A stretch of DNA of 64,000 bases, taken from contig JAAZXB010000011.1 in assembly GCA_014240375.1 (NCBI GenBank), forward strand, positions 1 through 64,000, in the 5' to 3' direction. Of this stretch, positions 18,580 to 27,604 are shown piece by piece; the first letter of the stretch is position 1, and every line of letters starts with the position of its first letter. Under the pieces are notes generated by a model. It saw only the letters and a list, made by a program, of their open reading frames with translations. It searched no databases and was not told the DNA's origin. The position numbers were made by a program, and so were the translations under genes. The stretch is from Planctomycetota bacterium (lineage in GTDB: Bacteria > Planctomycetota > UBA8108 > UBA1146).

Positions 18580-18745
18580 ACGAGAAGCCCTGGCCATGTC
18601 ATCTTCAATATGTCGTTTCCTGGAAGGAACCGACTCCCGAGTCGTTGCAACAGGTCCGCTTCGAATTCAGTTCACTGCGGCTGCAGGAACTCGCTTCTTG
18701 ACAATATTGCTGCGGTCGCTTCCTGGTTGGCGATAAGATCATCCC

Positions 18746-19054
18746 ATGGTCACAGACAGACAACCATCATCCGGGGGGCGTTTCTTTGCCGTGACCGTGG
18801 CGGTGGCTGCGGTCGGTGGCGGGGCGTTGTATGGAGGGATCTCGCTGATCCTCGGCCGCACTGGCAACGCATCGAACTATCTGGCCGATCTCGGCATGGT
18901 GCTGCTGATCGGCGCAGCCGTCGCCAACCTGATCGCAATCGCCATCGGCCTGCGCTTCATGCGGCTTCAAAGAGTATTCCTGTGGTGGTGGCCCATCAGT
19001 GTGCTGCTGGCGGTGGCAACGGTCGCCGGAGCAGTCGTCGCCATCAACCTGTGA
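18746..19054 (+). CDS. Small three-helix membrane protein, unknown function
   Basis: A 102-residue protein with a short Arg/Gln/Ser N-terminus and three hydrophobic helices (about 14-36, 46-68 and 78-100). There are few charges between the helices and a Trp cluster (FLWWWP) before the last. I recognise no family. The start at 18746 is an ATG without a strong ribosome site. It lies 166 bases after the sulfatase. The strongly hydrophobic periodicity argues that the frame is real. Confidence 0.55.
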   Translation: MVTDRQPSSGGRFFAVTVAVAAVGGGALYGGISLILGRTGNASNYLADLGMVLLIGAAVANLIAIAIGLRFMRLQRVFLWWWPISVLLAVATVAGAVVAINL

Positions 19055-19448
19055 AGAGCCGCAAGTCCTTCAACCCGATGGCTTCTTCTTGTTGTATTCG
19101 GCGGGTCGTTTCTCGAGGGCGGGGAAGGAAACCCCGCTCCGGCATTTCAATTTCGTACGCTGATCCTGTTTCACATGGCACGAACTCATCTTGACGCTGG
19201 TGAAGAGAACTCGGTTCCCTGATCTTGTAGAAATATCCGTTCATTCTCTCGACTGCCATCCGTTGTGCCATCACCTGCACACTTCTATCAGAGTTGTAAA
19301 CTCTATTTCACAACTACAGCGGTTTCGTTTCGCCAATATGAAACACATATAATAATTAGTGCACTCAAAAAAATAATCGGAATGAAATCCTCATCTGTTC
19401 CGTCTTTCTTCTTGATCCCGCCACGGATTTCTCGAGAAAGGAGAACCC
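19055..19448. other. AT-rich intergenic region upstream of the vWA-like gene
   Basis: About 390 bp with no gene I trust. The second half (19290-19400) is markedly AT-rich and holds a promoter candidate listed separately. GTTTC (19327) and GAAAC (19340) form a small inverted repeat between its -35 and -10. Confidence 0.45.
19324..19353 (+). promoter_or_regulatory. Candidate sigma-70-type promoter for the vWA-like gene
   Basis: A perfect TATAAT hexamer lies at 19348-19353, with TTCGTT 18 bases upstream as a weak -35. The element sits in an AT-rich tract about 95 bases before the start codon at 19449, which has AAAGGAGA as ribosome site. Confidence 0.4.
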
Positions 19449-20267
19449 ATGCGTAAAGAACCTGGACCCAACCGGTTCGTTCTTCACCACATCGGTGCTC
19501 TCATCTTCGGATTGTTCTTCTGGGTGGGTATTTCAGGCAGCGCAGCTGTTGCCACCGCTCAAGACTCTCCGGATGGGAACATCAATAACCAACAGAGGAA
19601 GCCACTGGATCTTCCATCTGGAGGAGGAGGCCTGGATGAAGGAGAGGAATCCACCGAGATCCTCCCCATCTTCGGTAAAGAGATCTTCGCCAACAGTCTC
19701 TACCTGTGCGTGGAGCGCTCAGAGAGATTGGCGGGAGAACCCGCACAGATCATCGCAATGGAGTTCAATGATCTCCTCGCGAGAATGTCGAGCAGGGCTC
19801 GCTTCGGAGCGGTCGCCTTCAACAACCAGGTCGAACGCTTCGAAGAAATTCCGACGCGGGCAATCCCTGCGATCAAGAGTTCGGCGGTGAGCTGGCAAAA
19901 CACACGGGTGACTGCCAACGGTGCCTCACTGATGGCGGCGCTGGAGAACACCCTTCTCCTGGCCCGGAAAGATATTGAGAGGCACAAGGCAGTGGTCCTC
20001 ATCGTCGATGACCGCTACTCCACTGGAGAACCTTCGCTGTTACCGTTTCTGCAAAATCGAAGGAGTTACCTCGACGACATTCCCATCCATCTCTTCTTTG
20101 TCGGCATTGAAGGCACCGTTGGTGATCCTGAACTGGAGACCGCCTGTCGCACTCTCAGTGAAATTTCACGGGGGAGTTTCAACCAGTTGAGTTTCCCGGC
20201 AGCACCACCGATTTTTCCGGTTCCTGATGGCCCTTCTCCATGTTGTTGCACTCCAGGCAGCGACTGA
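19449..20267 (+). CDS. Exported vWA-like protein with a disrupted metal-binding (MIDAS) motif
   Basis: A 272-residue protein with signal or anchor segment (about 14-36), then a linker RKPLDLPSGGGG...ILP that is also present in the intact vWA protein at 41397-42146. The two can be aligned through the next strand. Where the other has the MIDAS motif LDVSGSM, this one has LCVERSER (residues 86-93), losing the Asp and first Ser. Downstream strands and helices (RFGAVAFNNQVERF, TANGASLMAALENTLLLA, KAVVLIVDDRYS) keep the vWA layout. It ends in an unusual Cys-rich tail (SPCCCTPGSD). It is probably a vWA fold that no longer binds metal. Function unknown. Confidence 0.75.
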   Translation: MRKEPGPNRFVLHHIGALIFGLFFWVGISGSAAVATAQDSPDGNINNQQRKPLDLPSGGGGLDEGEESTEILPIFGKEIFANSLYLCVERSERLAGEPAQIIAMEFNDLLARMSSRARFGAVAFNNQVERFEEIPTRAIPAIKSSAVSWQNTRVTANGASLMAALENTLLLARKDIERHKAVVLIVDDRYSTGEPSLLPFLQNRRSYLDDIPIHLFFVGIEGTVGDPELETACRTLSEISRGSFNQLSFPAAPPIFPVPDGPSPCCCTPGSD

Positions 20268-20316
20268 TTCGACCGGGGAATCCAGTTGAGGTCTTGCGGC
20301 CGCGAAAAACACAGAA

Positions 20317-20352
20317 AACCCCCGGGGTGGCTCTCCCAACACCCCGGGGGTT
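20317..20352. terminator. Strong hairpin terminator between convergent genes
   Basis: AACCCCCGGGGTG (20317-20329) and CACCCCGGGGGTT (20340-20352) are perfect inverse complements around a 10-base loop. In the minus direction the stem is followed by a T-rich run (TTTTCTGTGTTTTT), so it best serves the minus-strand gene ending at 20378. It can also stop transcripts of the vWA-like gene ending at 20267. Confidence 0.88.
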
Positions 20353-20377
20353 CCTCATTGCGATTATTGTCGAGATT

Positions 20378-21193
20378 TCATCTCTTCGCCGAGACCATCT
20401 CCTGACGGTGTTGATCGAGTCGCTCTCGCAGCGGTGCGATCTGGCCGGCGGCCCAGTCGAGATCGAGTTTACCGCAGATCTTCATCTGAGGAATGATGCC
20501 ACTGATGGTGCCGCGCCAAACCATACCTACCTGGCCACCACCGAGTTTCTTGAGGACCTTCTTGCTGTCCGTCTGCTCCTTGGCACGTCCGTTGAGCAGG
20601 GAACTGAAGCGACCCCCCTTCAACTCCAAGCCGAACTTGTGATGCTCCTCGTAAGCGATGATGGGGGCCTTGCCCACTCCCCCCGCCGCCCGGGTGCCGG
20701 CGATACGAACCAGTTGCGTTCCGAGATTGCTGCCTACCCGCTGCCGTAGCCTTTTCGACCAGACGAAGACCGCTGCCACCATGTCACCACGGCGACCTCC
20801 GAGGAAGGAGACGTAGGTCAGTTCCATTCGCACATCCGGTTGCCACACCGCCGCATGAAACCACTGCCCCTCATCGGCGATGATCACACCGCCGGAGACC
20901 CCTCTGGAGTGGCCCTCCCAGTCGCGTCTCCAGCGCAACTTGCCCGAAATCTCCGACCCAGGAGAGGGGAACCAGTCATCACCGAGGCTTCGATCTTCCC
21001 GCTCGAAATCGTCGGTCAGTTCAACGGTGCCATCGGCGGAGATTTTTTCTTCGGTCGCCTGGAACAGATCGAGGATTCGCTCCTGTTCGGCAGCGTTCAA
21101 CGGGAAGGCAGGAATCTCGGGCTTGCCACGACCTTCGGCACCTTGCAGGGCACACAACAGCACGAGAGTGGGTATCTGCAACAGGATGGTCAT
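20378..21193 (-). CDS. Secreted protein, copy B of the three-member local paralogue family
   Basis: A 271-residue exported protein, closest to copy A at 12514-13317. It shares long identical blocks such as AEQERILDLFQATEEKIS, SLGDDWFPSP, QWFHAAVWQPDVR and LRQRVGSNLG. Its signal peptide (LLQIPTLVLLCALQGAEG) is unrelated in sequence to that of copy A, while the mature part is well conserved. ATG at 21193 overlaps an AGAGGTTCTC context. It diverges from the FG-GAP gene, and its 3' end meets the terminator at 20317-20352. No function can be assigned. Conserved aromatic and Gly positions suggest a beta-sandwich. Confidence 0.82.
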   Translation of the reverse strand: MTILLQIPTLVLLCALQGAEGRGKPEIPAFPLNAAEQERILDLFQATEEKISADGTVELTDDFEREDRSLGDDWFPSPGSEISGKLRWRRDWEGHSRGVSGGVIIADEGQWFHAAVWQPDVRMELTYVSFLGGRRGDMVAAVFVWSKRLRQRVGSNLGTQLVRIAGTRAAGGVGKAPIIAYEEHHKFGLELKGGRFSSLLNGRAKEQTDSKKVLKKLGGGQVGMVWRGTISGIIPQMKICGKLDLDWAAGQIAPLRERLDQHRQEMVSAKR

Positions 21194-21402
21194 GAGAACC
21201 TCTCTTCTGGATCATCGCTCTATCGAGAGCAGCCGGGAGTACCGAGAACTCGGACCGTCGAAAGTAGAAGAGGCGAGAGCGGATCTGCTGCAAAATGCTC
21301 TTCACGGTCAGTGGACTCTTCACAGCCCGATGACAAGCCGCTTGTCGATCCGATCTCCGCTGCTACGGTGCAGCCAAATCGGCGGAAAGGTGCGTAACTC
21401 CC

Positions 21403-23646
21403 TTGTCGACGAGAATCCGATCCCAGTCCCGGTGGCTGCCCACCACTGCATTTCTGGCAGCACTGATCCTCTCTTCTGGCCACTTCTTCAGCGAATGGGT
21501 GCAGTCAGAGGATCCAGCCGACAACTACCTCGAGGTACTCCACCAGGCAGACGCCAGCAGCAACAAGTTCCTCAACCGCCAGCGTGCCGAGCTCTTCGGG
21601 CTTCGCTACCGCACCGCCAGCACCAATGGCGACAAGTTTCGACTGTTCCATCAATCCGCCGACGAATGGATCAAGGCGGGGGAAATCTCCAAGGGACTGC
21701 TCCGCCTCGATTCCTTGCTGTCGGCGTTACCGACCAAAGAAAGAGATCAAATCATCGATGTCGAGGAAGCCCTTCGATGGAGCCAGATGATCGGCGGCTT
21801 GCGCCTGGGAGAGCAGCAGAACTGCGTGGCGATGCATGGTCTCGATTCCTGCCTCTTCCCCATCGGCGGCAGTGGTGTGCACCAGCAACCGGAGGGGATG
21901 CAGCTGGCGATAGAGAACCTGGACTGGTCGCTGGCTCGTTCTCCCGATCGACTCGATCTTCGATGGTTGCGAAACCTCGCCTCGATGGCCCTCGGCAACT
22001 GGCCAGAGGGAGTTCCGGAGCCGCTACGCCTGTCGCCGGGGCTGTTCGCCTCCTCCCATGATGTGGGCCGCTTTCGCGATGTCGCTCCCAGGGTCGGAAT
22101 CGCCACGGTGGGACTGGCGGGAGGGGCCAGCCTCGAAGATTTCAATGGAGATGGGAAACTCGATCTGTTCGTCAGTTCCTGGGGACCGATGGATCCGGTC
22201 CACTACTTCGAGAGTGACGGCCAGGGACAGTTCAAGGATAGAACCGAACCGATGGGTCTGTCCTCCATCACCGGTGGACTCAACATCACTCACGCCGACT
22301 ACGATAATGACGGCGACGCTGACCTGCTGATTCTTCGTGGAGCATGGCTCGGAAGTGCCGGCCATCATCCCAACACATTACTACGCAATGACCGGGAGAA
22401 GTTCACCGATGTCACCGTGGCCTCGGGGCTGGTGTCCTATCATCCGACCCAGACTGCGGATTGGGGCGACTACGATCTCGATGGCGATCTCGACCTCTTC
22501 ATCGGAAACGAATCGACCAGCAGTGAGGTTCATCCGTGCGAGCTGTTTGAAAACCGCGGAGATGGCACCTTTGTCGAGGTCAGCCAAGAGGTCGGTCTGC
22601 ACCACATCGCCTATGTGAAGGGTGTGGCGTGGGGAGACATCGACGACGATGGGGATCTCGATCTGTACCTCTCGACGATGGCGAGTTCCAACGCACTGTA
22701 CGAAAACATTGGCCCTGCGGCTGAAGGAGAGCGACCTCGATTCATCGACATCACTGTCCGAGCCGCCGTTGAATCGCCCCAACTGAGCTTCCCGACCTGG
22801 TTCTGGGACTACGACCATGACGGTCGTCTCGACATCCTCGCCGGCTCCTACGGTAGTTTCGAGGAGAGCATGCTCGAGGGGGTCGTGGCGGACTATCTCG
22901 GGATGCCGACCGCCGACGAGGGGATTCGCCTTTATCGCAATCTCGGAGACGGGAAGTTCGAGGAGGTCTCGGAGAAGACCGGCATCCGTCACACGGTACT
23001 CCCGATGGGCGCAAACTTCGGCGATCTCGATGGTGACGGTTGGCTCGATGCCTACTTCGGAACCGGTCAGCCGGGCCTCTCCACCCTGGTTCCCAACCGG
23101 ATGTTTCGCAATGCCGCAGGAAAACGCTTCGAGGATGTCACCACCAGCGGTGGCTTCGGCCACCTGCAGAAGGGCCACGGCATCGCCTTCGGCGACATCG
23201 ACCACGACGGCGATCAGGACATCTTCGCGACCATGGGGGGAGCCTACGAAGGAGATGGGTATGCCAATGTTCTGTTTGAAAACCCAGGCCATGGACACCA
23301 CTGGTTGACATTGAGACTCTCCGGCACCCGATCGAGCCGCGACGCACGCCATGCCAGGGTACAGATCGATGTGAAGACGAAATCGGGACCACGCACCATC
23401 CACCGGGTGGTCGGCACCGGAGGAAGTTTCGGCGCCTCCAGTTCACAACTGGAGGTGGGACTCGGTGCCGCGACTGAAGTGATTGCGGTGACGGTGCGCT
23501 GGCCTGTCTCTGGCCACGCCCGCTACCTCGGCTTCTCCCTCGATCGCACCTACATCATCGAGGAGGGAAAGAAGGAGCCGGTCGCGGTCCAGACGGTCTC
23601 GTTCCCCCTCGGTGGAGCTGCGAAGAAACCACCCGCAGAGGATTGA
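21403..23646 (+). CDS. Secreted FG-GAP/VCBS repeat protein with UnbV-ASPIC domain (CRTAC1-like)
   Basis: A 747-residue protein from a TTG at 21403 (GGAAAGG about a dozen bases upstream) with a signal/anchor at about 13-30. After an N-terminal helical region (about 40-215), at least seven calcium-loop FG-GAP motifs follow, including FNGDGKLDLF, YDNDGDADLL, YDLDGDLDLF, IDDDGDLDLY, YDHDGRLDIL, LDGDGWLDAY and IDHDGDQDIF. They probably build a beta-propeller. The C-terminal segment from about 640 (VLFENPGHGHHWLTLRLSG...RVVGTGGSFG) is the UnbV/ASPIC domain. Such proteins are exported and thought to act in adhesion or surface binding. It is flanked by paralogue copies B and C and abuts copy C with no gap. 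Confidence 0.92.
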   Translation: MSTRIRSQSRWLPTTAFLAALILSSGHFFSEWVQSEDPADNYLEVLHQADASSNKFLNRQRAELFGLRYRTASTNGDKFRLFHQSADEWIKAGEISKGLLRLDSLLSALPTKERDQIIDVEEALRWSQMIGGLRLGEQQNCVAMHGLDSCLFPIGGSGVHQQPEGMQLAIENLDWSLARSPDRLDLRWLRNLASMALGNWPEGVPEPLRLSPGLFASSHDVGRFRDVAPRVGIATVGLAGGASLEDFNGDGKLDLFVSSWGPMDPVHYFESDGQGQFKDRTEPMGLSSITGGLNITHADYDNDGDADLLILRGAWLGSAGHHPNTLLRNDREKFTDVTVASGLVSYHPTQTADWGDYDLDGDLDLFIGNESTSSEVHPCELFENRGDGTFVEVSQEVGLHHIAYVKGVAWGDIDDDGDLDLYLSTMASSNALYENIGPAAEGERPRFIDITVRAAVESPQLSFPTWFWDYDHDGRLDILAGSYGSFEESMLEGVVADYLGMPTADEGIRLYRNLGDGKFEEVSEKTGIRHTVLPMGANFGDLDGDGWLDAYFGTGQPGLSTLVPNRMFRNAAGKRFEDVTTSGGFGHLQKGHGIAFGDIDHDGDQDIFATMGGAYEGDGYANVLFENPGHGHHWLTLRLSGTRSSRDARHARVQIDVKTKSGPRTIHRVVGTGGSFGASSSQLEVGLGAATEVIAVTVRWPVSGHARYLGFSLDRTYIIEEGKKEPVAVQTVSFPLGGAAKKPPAED

Positions 23647-24507
23647 TCAGCGAGATCCATTGCTCGCCCGATGCTCCTTGAGACGGGTCTTGAGGTCGGG
23701 AATCGACTTGGCGGCCCAGTCCAGATCGAGCTGGCCACGGAGGGTCACCTTGGTGATGCAGCAGCGGATATTGCCGCTCCAGACAAATCCGACCTGGCCA
23801 CTGTCGAGCTTCTTGAGAAACTTGCTGCTGCTCGTTTCTACCTTGGTGCGACCTCCGCGCTGAGCACTGAACTGGCCATCTTTCAGTTCAAAACCGAAAT
23901 TCACCGGCTCACGAAAGATGATCTCTGAAGGCTTGCCGATCCCGCCCGCCGGTTTGACACCAGAAATCCTCATCACCTGGCTGCCAAGATTGCTGCCGAC
24001 TCGCCGCCGCAAACCCTTGGTCCATGCGTAGGTCGCAGCAAACATATCCCTCACGCTGCCGCCACAGAAGGAGTAATAGGTCGACTCCATCTTGACCTGT
24101 GGTTTCCAGACAGCCCGGTGAAACCATTGCCCCTTGTCCGCAATGTAGATGCCTCCGGTAACTCCCACCACTGCGCCCTCGCCACCACGGGTCCAGCGCA
24201 CCGGCTGGCCAATGCGTCCGAACTGGTGGGTCGGGATCGGCGTCCAGTCCTCTCCGAGGACCTCATTCTTCGAGACAAAGTCGTAGATCAGTTCGAGTGT
24301 GCCGTTGGGACTGATCTTTTCCTCGCTAGCCTGGAACAGATCCAGGATGCGGGAGCGTTCCTCATCCTGCAGCACGAACTGGACTTCTTTTTTGCCTCCT
24401 GCGGGAGCATCGAGCGGCTCGTCCGCCAGCAGTGGAGGCTGCGTCGCTTGTGCGAGCCACAGCAGAGTGAGCAATCCCACTGCGATGATCCTGTGAAATT
24501 TCAGCAT
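23647..24507 (-). CDS. Secreted protein, copy C of the three-member local paralogue family
   Basis: About 286 residues from the ATG at 24507; a TTG at 24519 abuts the GGAAGG site and is less likely. It is the most divergent copy: it keeps RILDLFQASEEKISPNGT, GQWFHRAVW, the DMFAATYAW block, LRRRVGSNLGSQVMRISG, FGFELKDGQFS and GQVGFVWSG. It carries two extra cysteines (CC) near its end and a YSFCGGSVRDM variant of the block that A and B keep as SFLGG. The stop lies one base from that of the FG-GAP gene, in convergent orientation. Function unknown. Confidence 0.82.
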   Translation of the reverse strand: MLKFHRIIAVGLLTLLWLAQATQPPLLADEPLDAPAGGKKEVQFVLQDEERSRILDLFQASEEKISPNGTLELIYDFVSKNEVLGEDWTPIPTHQFGRIGQPVRWTRGGEGAVVGVTGGIYIADKGQWFHRAVWKPQVKMESTYYSFCGGSVRDMFAATYAWTKGLRRRVGSNLGSQVMRISGVKPAGGIGKPSEIIFREPVNFGFELKDGQFSAQRGGRTKVETSSSKFLKKLDSGQVGFVWSGNIRCCITKVTLRGQLDLDWAAKSIPDLKTRLKEHRASNGSR

Positions 24508-24721
24508 CGGTGAACCCAACCTTCCGCGTCATGTCTTCGATCTGGACTCAGAATCGATCCTTCACAGTGTATCCCCGGCAGCGGGTCCGATCGACGCATC
24601 AAATCGAACCCGTAGGTCGGCTCGCAATGGCACTCATTATTTCTAGCCGTGGCCTGGCTCTTCAGGTGCGACAGCACCTGCGTGAGGATATGCTGCTGCT
24701 CCTGTTATGAAGGGAGCCACG

Positions 24722-26377
24722 ATGAAAATTACTTGTCCATCTCTGTCCACCCTTGGGGTTCTGGTGTGCGGGCTATCGCTGTTGCTGGCTGGCTGTGCGG
24801 GGGCGGGAATCACTCGACCCACCGATCCAAAGCCCATCGATCCAGAGCGACCGGCCAAGGCGCCCAACATCCTTTTCATCTTCACCGATGATCATGCCTC
24901 CCATGCCATCGGTGCCTATGGCAGTCGCTTTCCCGACCACATCACACCCCACCTCGATCAACTGGCTGCAGACGGGATGATGTTTCGCCGCTGTGGCGTC
25001 ACCAACTCCATCTGTGCGCCGAGTCGCGCGGTGATCCTGACCGGCAAGCACAGTCACCTCAACGGCGTGCTGACCAACGCCGAACGCTTCGATGGTTCCC
25101 AGATGACATTTCCGAAACTGCTGCAACGAGCCGGCTACCAGACCGCCATCTTTGGCAAGTGGCACCTGAAATCCGAACCGACCGGGTTCGATCATTACGA
25201 GCGATTGCTCGGCCAGGGCCCCTACTACAATCCGATGATGCGTAGTCCATCCGACAACGAGAAGGGCCATACCGACCGCAAACATTCCGGTTACACCACC
25301 GATATCATCACCGACCTGGCCCTCGACTGGCTCAAAGATGAGCGCAATGGCGATCAACCCTTCATGATGATGGTCCAGCACAAGGCCCCCCACCGTCACT
25401 GGCAGCCTCCCCCACGCTACCTCGATCGCTTCGACGACATCGACATCGCTGAACCGGACAATCTCTTCGATGATTACAGTGGCCGTGGCACCGCCGCACG
25501 GATCCAGGATATGGAGATCGCCACCACCCTGACCAAGAACGACCTCAAATTGGTCCCACAGCGGGGTCTCGACGAGGCGCAGACGGCGATCTGGAATGCT
25601 GCCTACCAGCCTAAGAATGCCGAACTGAAGCAACTCGGGTTGACCGGCGACGACCTGGTCCGGTGGAAGTACCAGCGCTATCTCAAGGATTACCTGCGCT
25701 GTATCCAGGCGGTCGACGACAACATCGGCCGCATGCTTTCGACCCTCGATGAACTGGACCTGAGCCGCGAGACCGTGGTGATCTACTCGTCGGACCAGGG
25801 ATTTTTCCTCGGTGAACATGGCTGGTTCGATAAACGCTTCATGTATGAGGAGTGTTACAAGACGCCACTGATTGTGCGCTGGCCCGGTGTCGTCGATGGC
25901 GGCTCCGTCGAGGAAAGCCTGGTCAGCAATCTCGACTTTGCCCAGACCTTCCTCGATCTTGCGGGGGTTTCAGCGAAGGACTCATCGGTGCAAGAGATGC
26001 AAGGGGTAAGCCTGGTGCCGCTGCTGCTCGGTAATAAACCGGAAGACTGGCGAGAGAGTCTCTACTACCAGTATTACGAGTACATGGAGAACCAGCGCAC
26101 CTCTCACATGGTGCGACGTCACCGAGGTGTTTGCACCGAGCGCTACAAGTTGATCCACTTCTACAATCTGGGCGAGTGGGAGATGTACGACCTGCAGGAA
26201 GACCCCAAGGAGATGAAGAACATCGTCGATGACCCGGCCCACGCAGCGACACGCGAGAAACTGGAGAAGGAACTGGAGAAGCTGGCGCTGCAGTACCAGG
26301 TTCCGGATGATCGCGGAAGCGTCTCGCGAGACCCTCATCAGAGGATCGAGGCGTATCAGGCCCGTGAGCAGCAATAA
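24722..26377 (+). CDS. Sulfatase lipoprotein
   Basis: A 551-residue sulfatase starting at the ATG at 24722 after GAAGGGAG; an ATG at 24707 lies upstream of that site. The signal peptide ends in LLLAGC, so the enzyme is probably lipid-anchored at Cys25. [16 protein letters not shown] is the metal site; the formylglycine motif is CAPSR (Cys98), followed by AVILTGK, FGKWHL and [14 protein letters not shown]. The C-terminus has the [13 protein letters not shown] segment. The motifs resemble those of heparan- or choline-type sulfatases, but the substrate is not evident. It is the last enzyme in the polysaccharide-type block. Confidence 0.95.
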   Translation: MKITCPSLSTLGVLVCGLSLLLAGCAGAGITRPTDPKPIDPERPAKAPNILFIFTDDHASHAIGAYGSRFPDHITPHLDQLAADGMMFRRCGVTNSICAPSRAVILTGKHSHLNGVLTNAERFDGSQMTFPKLLQRAGYQTAIFGKWHLKSEPTGFDHYERLLGQGPYYNPMMRSPSDNEKGHTDRKHSGYTTDIITDLALDWLKDERNGDQPFMMMVQHKAPHRHWQPPPRYLDRFDDIDIAEPDNLFDDYSGRGTAARIQDMEIATTLTKNDLKLVPQRGLDEAQTAIWNAAYQPKNAELKQLGLTGDDLVRWKYQRYLKDYLRCIQAVDDNIGRMLSTLDELDLSRETVVIYSSDQGFFLGEHGWFDKRFMYEECYKTPLIVRWPGVVDGGSVEESLVSNLDFAQTFLDLAGVSAKDSSVQEMQGVSLVPLLLGNKPEDWRESLYYQYYEYMENQRTSHMVRRHRGVCTERYKLIHFYNLGEWEMYDLQEDPKEMKNIVDDPAHAATREKLEKELEKLALQYQVPDDRGSVSRDPHQRIEAYQAREQQ

Positions 26378-26679
26378 GCACTGTTGTCAGCCTTGTTATC
26401 TTCGTATTGCCTGTAAATCTTCTGGCCACAGTTGCTTACAATAGCATTCGTATATCCTAAAAAATACACGGGGGCCAACCTCGGCTTCAGCTAGGCGAGC
26501 CGCCGCGGGTTCTTTACATGGCCTGTTTAAACGATTTTTGCTGGCTGTTTTGAGGCATCTGGGTTAACTAGAGATATTCGGGAATACAAACAGGTTACCA
26601 ATGATGTGAACTTCTTGGGATCTGTGATCCCCCCTTTTATCTGGAGAGAATACCCGATGGCCGCCCCTCGTCAGTCTGA
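26378..26679. other. AT-rich gap between convergent genes, possible non-coding RNA region
   Basis: About 300 bp between the ends of two convergent genes. It is less GC-rich than its surroundings and has promoter-like words (TTGCTT then TATCCT, 26432-26460). A hairpin-prone segment CGGCT...AGCCG follows near 26480-26505. No open frame with a ribosome site is apparent. A small RNA is possible but unproven. Confidence 0.3.
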
Positions 26680-27456
26680 TCAGGGGCAGTAGATCTGGCA
26701 TTCGAGAGGGTCCGGGGTCGGATCGGTACCGCAGCCGGGGAACGGTTCTGGGGGCGTTGAGCCGCCGTTGAAGAGAAAAGCCAGCTGGAAAATCACGTCG
26801 GCCAGATTGACGGCAGAATCGTCATTCCCGTCGGCGGCCTTGCGGCAATCGATCGCCACCGTCATGAAGAGGTGCTCGAGCAATCTCACCGCATCGGCCA
26901 GGTTGGTCGAACCGTCGAGATTCACATCGGAACGAACGAAGGTCTCTGCCGGCGGCGGCACAATCGCGAGCACCAGGTTGGTCATTGCGATGTTGTCGAC
27001 CAGTAAAGAATCCTGAGATGTCATATCCACATCGATGAATCCCCCCCCCACCGCGTCGCGCAGGGTGTACTCCCCGCCAGCAGTGAATCCTCCCAGCTCC
27101 CACTCGATGAGGATCGGATCGGTGATCAAGAACTGCAACTCCAGGATGAAGACCACCGGATCGGGATCGGAAGCGATGATGCAGGAGAACCAGGAATCGT
27201 TGGAGTAGTTGATGCTCGAATAGAAGGAAGGAGTCGGCGGAGCGGGCGGAGCATACAGATCTTCACCGGGGTTGTAGCCATCCGATGCACCCTCGGCCAT
27301 CCCCACCAACAGATTGTAGGCCGTGCCATTGAGGGTACTGACTCCCAGGCTGATCTCGAACTCCTGCGCCTCGATACGATCGAGAGGAGCCAGGAGCCCG
27401 AGCCCCAGGATCAGCACCAGGAGGACCTGGATGGTGAATTTAGGTTGGTCTGACAT
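26680..27456 (-). CDS. Secreted protein with C-terminal dockerin-like calcium repeats
   Basis: A 258-residue exported protein: a signal peptide (about 9-30), an Ile/Ser/Pro-rich beta-type domain to about 170, then two dockerin-like EF-loops (SDVNLDGSTNLADAVRLLEHLF and DGNDDSAVNLADVIFQLAFLF, each quoted in part). The tail is CGTDPT..LEC..YC. The tail is laid out exactly like that of the diheme peroxidase at 13572-15146, so the two proteins probably share an attachment or sorting fate. The N-terminal domain resembles nothing I can name. It converges on the sulfatase across a 300-bp gap. Confidence 0.75.
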   Translation of the reverse strand: MSDQPKFTIQVLLVLILGLGLLAPLDRIEAQEFEISLGVSTLNGTAYNLLVGMAEGASDGYNPGEDLYAPPAPPTPSFYSSINYSNDSWFSCIIASDPDPVVFILELQFLITDPILIEWELGGFTAGGEYTLRDAVGGGFIDVDMTSQDSLLVDNIAMTNLVLAIVPPPAETFVRSDVNLDGSTNLADAVRLLEHLFMTVAIDCRKAADGNDDSAVNLADVIFQLAFLFNGGSTPPEPFPGCGTDPTPDPLECQIYCP

Positions 27457-27604
27457 CGCTTCATCCCCACTTCCTTCGTCGCCAGGAATTCAGGTTCAAC
27501 AACTATCATATTCCCGATGAGGTGAATGCAACAGTAGCGGGGAACAGGGCTTTCTTGACTGATGCGACAGACTGCAGCACTGGCTGTGTTGTGCTCTCCC
27601 CAGA

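Noticed and set aside
22381-23403. 340-codon minus-strand frame opposite the FG-GAP protein
   Set aside because: The plus strand carries seven calcium-loop motifs; the antisense frame is a by-product of the Asp/Gly-rich coding.
24773-25819. 348-codon minus-strand frame opposite a sulfatase
   Set aside because: The sulfatase on the plus strand is complete and unmistakable.
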